Shown here in pieces: positions 61,167 to 64,000 of a DNA stretch of 64,000 nucleotides; position 1 is the first letter of the stretch; every line of letters begins with the position of its first letter. Location: NCBI RefSeq assembly GCF_000021565.1, contig NC_012440.1, positions 62,001 through 126,000 on the forward strand. The letters run 5' to 3'. A model generated the notes under the pieces. That model saw only the letters and a list, made by a program, of their open reading frames with translations. It did no database searches and had not been told where the DNA came from. Source of the stretch: Persephonella marina EX-H1. Its GTDB lineage: Bacteria > Aquificota > Aquificia > Aquificales > Hydrogenothermaceae. The translations under genes and the position numbers were made by a program.

Positions 61167-61642
61167 AAGTTCATAACTATTGATTTTTCACCCGCATTTA
61201 CAAAGTTTAAGAATGTTGCAGCACCTGCCGGTTTTTCAAGACCATCAATAAGATCCTCAACCTTATATCCAAAAAGCTGCATGGCTGTCTGACAGGGATA
61301 CATTTTTACTCCAAGATCCTGAGCCTGTTTTATAAGCTCTTCAACTGAAGGAACTTTGTTTTCGGCCATCATCTTTTTCATCATATTTGTGGCAAAATCC
61401 ACCATTCCGGGCATTATTGTGAGTATCTGCGGGACAGGCATCGGCATAGGCATTGCAGGATTACCTACAGGGGAAACTTTAAGATTTTTATATTTTTCTT
61501 TGTGAACAACATTTATCCCGTAAAAACTGAAAAACATACCTACTTCCATTCCCATTGCTGCAGCTGTTGTTCCGAGGATGAAAGCAGGCATAACCTTATC
61601 TAATGTTCCACTTAGTACTATAATTCCTACTCTTGTAGCCAT
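61163..61642 (-). CDS. DsrE2-like peroxiredoxin/sulfurtransferase family protein
   Basis: About 159 residues from the ATG at 61642 (MATRVGIIVLSGTLDKVMPAFILGTTAAAMG), chosen for SD ggag; a TTG four codons earlier is open. The fold is the DsrE/DsrF type with a Met-Pro-rich insert (MPMPMPVP) and the Cys in VKMYPCQTAMQLFG, as in DsrE2 proteins (COG2210). DsrE2 proteins are often membrane-linked partners of TusA in sulfur oxidisers. It is 8 kb from the tusA-dsrEFH operon. The methionine stretch might interact with the membrane. Confidence 0.8.
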   Translation of the reverse strand: MATRVGIIVLSGTLDKVMPAFILGTTAAAMGMEVGMFFSFYGINVVHKEKYKNLKVSPVGNPAMPMPMPVPQILTIMPGMVDFATNMMKKMMAENKVPSVEELIKQAQDLGVKMYPCQTAMQLFGYKVEDLIDGLEKPAGAATFLNFVNAGEKSIVMNF

Positions 61643-61678
61643 TTTTATCTCCAATATGAAAAAGATCTTTATTATATT

Positions 61679-63001
61679 TTATGATAAAGCACGCATAATG
61701 TCATTGAAAATGACAAATATCATCAGTGTTCCAAGTAATGCAAAACCGATATAAGCGAGATACTCCTTAGCTTTTTCGGGAAGAGGTCTTCTTATGATCA
61801 TCTCAATAAGCAGAATGGCTATAAGACCGCCATCAAGAACAGGTATAGGAAGAAGATTAAGATATCCAAGCTGTAGAGAAATAAAAGCTATAGAGAATAA
61901 AAATGCTGCAAGACCTGTCTCAAGAGCCTGACCGGAGAACTGGGCTATAGCAATAGGTCCTCCAAGTGTCTTTAAGGAAACCTCACCTGTTATGAGACCT
62001 TTTATTACGTTGTATATAGCAACTGTTAACTCTTTTGATTTTTCTATAGCTTTCTCAAAAGATTCTGTAAATCCGTACTTAACAATAGTGGTATCCATTT
62101 TAGGTGATATCCCTAATACATACTTGTTAAGTTCTTTATTGAATTCAGGTGTTACCTTTACAGGAAAAACCTTACCATCTCTTCTAACGAGGAGTGTTAT
62201 CTCCTTTTTTTCCTTTATCGTTGATAGAGTATCAACAAGTTCAAACCAGCTTCTTACAGGTTTTCCGTTAAATGCTATGATCTCATCCCCTTTCTGGAGA
62301 CCTGCTTTTTCTGCAGGTGATCCTTTCATCACCTGACCTATCTTTGCAGGTATGACAGGGGATATACCGAGAGGTTCTTTTGTGATATCGTGTGGAACCT
62401 GAATATTCAGGACTATCTTTTCACCATTCCTGTCTATCTCTATTACAGCACTTTTTGCAGCTTTCATACCTATGGCTATTGTAAACTCTTTCCAGTTTTT
62501 AATGGGCTTTCCATCAACAGCAACAATTCTGTCATAAGGTTTTATACCTACTTTTTCTGCTACGGACCCTGGATGGACGTAACCGACAACAACAGGTTCT
62601 TTAAGATACTTAGGCTCATGTATTCCTATCATATATGCTGAGGCAAAGAGGATAACCGCAAGAACAATATTAAAAAGAGGTCCTGCAAATGCTATAAGTA
62701 TCTTCTGCCATCTTGGTTTTGCGTAGAAGGAGCGAGGATCCTCAAAGGCTGCCTTATCAACCTCTCCCTGAACAGGCTCTGTCATACTGTCTTCACCGTA
62801 CATCTTTACATATCCACCTAAAGGGATGACAGCTATCTGGTAAAGAGTTTCTTTACCTTTCCATTTTATTAAAGGTGGTCCAAATCCTATTGAGAAGACC
62901 TCAACTTTAACGCCAAAAAGCCTGGCAAAAAGGAAATGTCCAAACTCATGTATGGTTATAAGAATACCTATCATTATCAGAAATGCTATAACACTTATCA
63001 A
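61679..63001 (-). CDS. rseP: Site-2 protease RseP
   Basis: Intramembrane zinc protease that cuts anti-sigma factors and leader remnants. 440 residues: zinc site HEFGH at 18-22, two PDZ domains (about 125-205, GYVHPGSVAEKVGIKPYDRIV; about 215-295, GSPAEKAGLQKGDEII), and the second motif LLPIPVLDGGLIAI near 390. Follows dxr by 11 bases; dxr-rseP is a common pair. Which anti-sigma factor it acts on is not visible. Confidence 0.95.
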   Translation of the reverse strand: MISVIAFLIMIGILITIHEFGHFLFARLFGVKVEVFSIGFGPPLIKWKGKETLYQIAVIPLGGYVKMYGEDSMTEPVQGEVDKAAFEDPRSFYAKPRWQKILIAFAGPLFNIVLAVILFASAYMIGIHEPKYLKEPVVVGYVHPGSVAEKVGIKPYDRIVAVDGKPIKNWKEFTIAIGMKAAKSAVIEIDRNGEKIVLNIQVPHDITKEPLGISPVIPAKIGQVMKGSPAEKAGLQKGDEIIAFNGKPVRSWFELVDTLSTIKEKKEITLLVRRDGKVFPVKVTPEFNKELNKYVLGISPKMDTTIVKYGFTESFEKAIEKSKELTVAIYNVIKGLITGEVSLKTLGGPIAIAQFSGQALETGLAAFLFSIAFISLQLGYLNLLPIPVLDGGLIAILLIEMIIRRPLPEKAKEYLAYIGFALLGTLMIFVIFNDIMRALS

Positions 63002-63012
63002 AATATTCCTCC

Positions 63013-64000
63013 TTAATTAACGTTCTGTAATTTTAATATATTCCAGAATATTTTTTCTGTTTCTTTTATGATAAAGATAATATCTTCAAATGTTTCCGGT
63101 TTGCTGAAATCAGCCTGATCAAGAACCTGTTGGATATAAACAGGTATCATATCAAATGTTATCTTACCTTCAAGGAACAGATTTACCGCTATTTCGTCTG
63201 CTGTTGTCAGGACTGTGGGACAGGCTCCACCTTTCTCACCACACTCCTTAGCTATATTTAGCAGAGGAAATCTATCGTAGTCAGGTTCTAAAAATGTTAA
63301 GTTTTTTACCTGTGCAAGGTTTAATCTCCTTACATCTATCTCCCATCTTTCAGGGTAAGATATTGCGTAACAGATAGGTATTCTCATATCAGGTGGTGAG
63401 AGATGTGATATAACGGAACCATCAATGAACTGGACAAGACCGTGGACGATGCTTTCTGGATGTATAACAACATCTATCTTGCTGTAAGGGATGTTAAAAA
63501 GATAATGGGCTTCTATTATCTCAAAACCTTTATTCATCAGTGTAGCACTGTCTATAGAAACCTTTTTACCCATCTTCCATCTGGGATGGTTTAAAGCCTG
63601 ATCTGGAGTTATGTACCTGAACTCTTCCTTAGGAAGATTTAAAAAAGGTCCTCCTGAAGCTGTGAGTATGATCTTCTCAACCTCTTCTTTTCTTCCTGAA
63701 AGAAGACACTGGAATATAGCTGAATGCTCACTGTCTATAGGGAATATGTCTGAGTATTTATCACCGTAAATCTCACCAAGACAGATAATAGCCTCTTTAT
63801 TCGCTGTGGCGAGCTTTTTGTTGTTTTCTAAGAGCAGATATGTTGGCAGTATTCCGTTTATTCCCGAAATACCGTTTATAAAAAGATCAATATCAAGCTG
63901 GGCAAGCTTATAAAGTCCATCCTCACCTATCAGAGTTTTAACACCTTTTATCTTTTCCCCTTCAGCTATATAAACATACTCGGGTTTAAACTCATCTATC
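63013..64000 (-). CDS. dxr: 1-deoxy-D-xylulose 5-phosphate reductoisomerase (5' end outside window)
   Basis: Second step of the MEP isoprenoid pathway. The frame stays open from its stop at 63013 to the window edge, so about 329 C-terminal residues are seen. Motifs: TANKEAIICLGE (NADPH/metal region), PIDSEHSAIFQC, LTASGGPF, LNHPRWKMGKKVSIDSATLMNKGFEIIEA (metal and substrate loop, split) and VVIHPESIVHG. A start at 63573 would cut through the conserved NHPxWxMGxK motif and is wrong. ispH of the same pathway is at 13.5 kb. Confidence 0.95.
   Translation of the reverse strand, partial: IDEFKPEYVYIAEGEKIKGVKTLIGEDGLYKLAQLDIDLFINGISGINGILPTYLLLENNKKLATANKEAIICLGEIYGDKYSDIFPIDSEHSAIFQCLLSGRKEEVEKIILTASGGPFLNLPKEEFRYITPDQALNHPRWKMGKKVSIDSATLMNKGFEIIEAHYLFNIPYSKIDVVIHPESIVHGLVQFIDGSVISHLSPPDMRIPICYAISYPERWEIDVRRLNLAQVKNLTFLEPDYDRFPLLNIAKECGEKGGACPTVLTTADEIAVNLFLEGKITFDMIPVYIQQVLDQADFSKPETFEDIIFIIKETEKIFWNILKLQNVN

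Noticed and set aside
63013-63573. dxr as a short gene starting at 63573
   Set aside because: Conserved DXR motifs (LTASGGPF, PIDSEHSAIFQ, TANKE) continue in frame upstream to the window edge.

Overview
The window is a dense, AT-rich chromosomal segment (about 37% G+C by eye) with about 75 protein genes, short gaps and many stop/start overlaps. Arginine is written almost only as AGA/AGG and isoleucine often as ATA. Thioredoxin-like [2Fe-2S] ferredoxin, one MotA with two MotB proteins, c-type cytochromes, a Ni-Fe CO dehydrogenase and a DsrE/F/H-TusA sulfur relay all point to a thermophilic chemolithoautotroph of the Aquificota, most like the Hydrogenothermaceae (Persephonella or Sulfurihydrogenibium type). 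That placement is inferred from gene content, not from a search.

Layout. 1-8.5 kb: tail of a TPR/SPOR protein, ferredoxin, then a leftward block metF, rny, 5-formyl-THF cyclo-ligase, a 6S RNA, pheT-pheS, rplT-rpmI. 8.5-12 kb: two multihaem cytochromes facing rdgB-ruvC-yebC. 12-21 kb: DNA glycosylase, plsC, ispH, a PilZ protein with motA-motB-motB, rlmI, prmC, murA. 21-37 kb: a sigma-70 factor, aspS, TPR lipoprotein, HAD phosphatase, argH, a membrane diguanylate cyclase, cinA, an M50-CBS protease, OmpA-type envelope proteins, ftsY, and a gamma-glutamyl transpeptidase / GCS2 ligase / NfeD protease operon. 37-46 kb: cooS behind a sigma-54 promoter, yggS, gcvH-ACT-def, FliK-like and FlhB-like genes, the AmmeMemoRadiSam B and A genes, a ferritin-like protein, carbonic anhydrase and dapD. 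46-58 kb: membrane proteins, cytochrome c, amtB, ymdB, an EAL/HDOD protein, the operon moeB-tusA-dsrE-dsrF-dsrH-pdxA, a nitronate monooxygenase-like gene, recJ and a 2-Cys peroxiredoxin. 58.5-59.25 kb: a small CRISPR array without cas genes. 59.3-64 kb: an unknown gene, rpsU, yqeY, cvpA, a DsrE-like protein, rseP and the 3' part of dxr.

Most genes are housekeeping. The parts most worth attention are regulatory: (1) a 13-bp near-palindrome shared by the promoters of the sigma factor, the ferritin-like protein and the peroxiredoxin, suggesting an oxidative-stress regulon; (2) a Fur/PerR-style 7-1-7 inverted repeat in the peroxiredoxin promoter; (3) a perfect sigma-54 promoter with a long, structured leader in front of a lone cooS; (4) a 6S RNA followed by a hairpin that contains the ribosome binding site of the cyclo-ligase gene; (5) at least two, probably three, genes whose -10 box lies about 6 bases before the start codon with no ribosome binding site (leaderless mRNAs); (6) an orphan CRISPR array with a leader promoter and repeats that decay towards the distal end.
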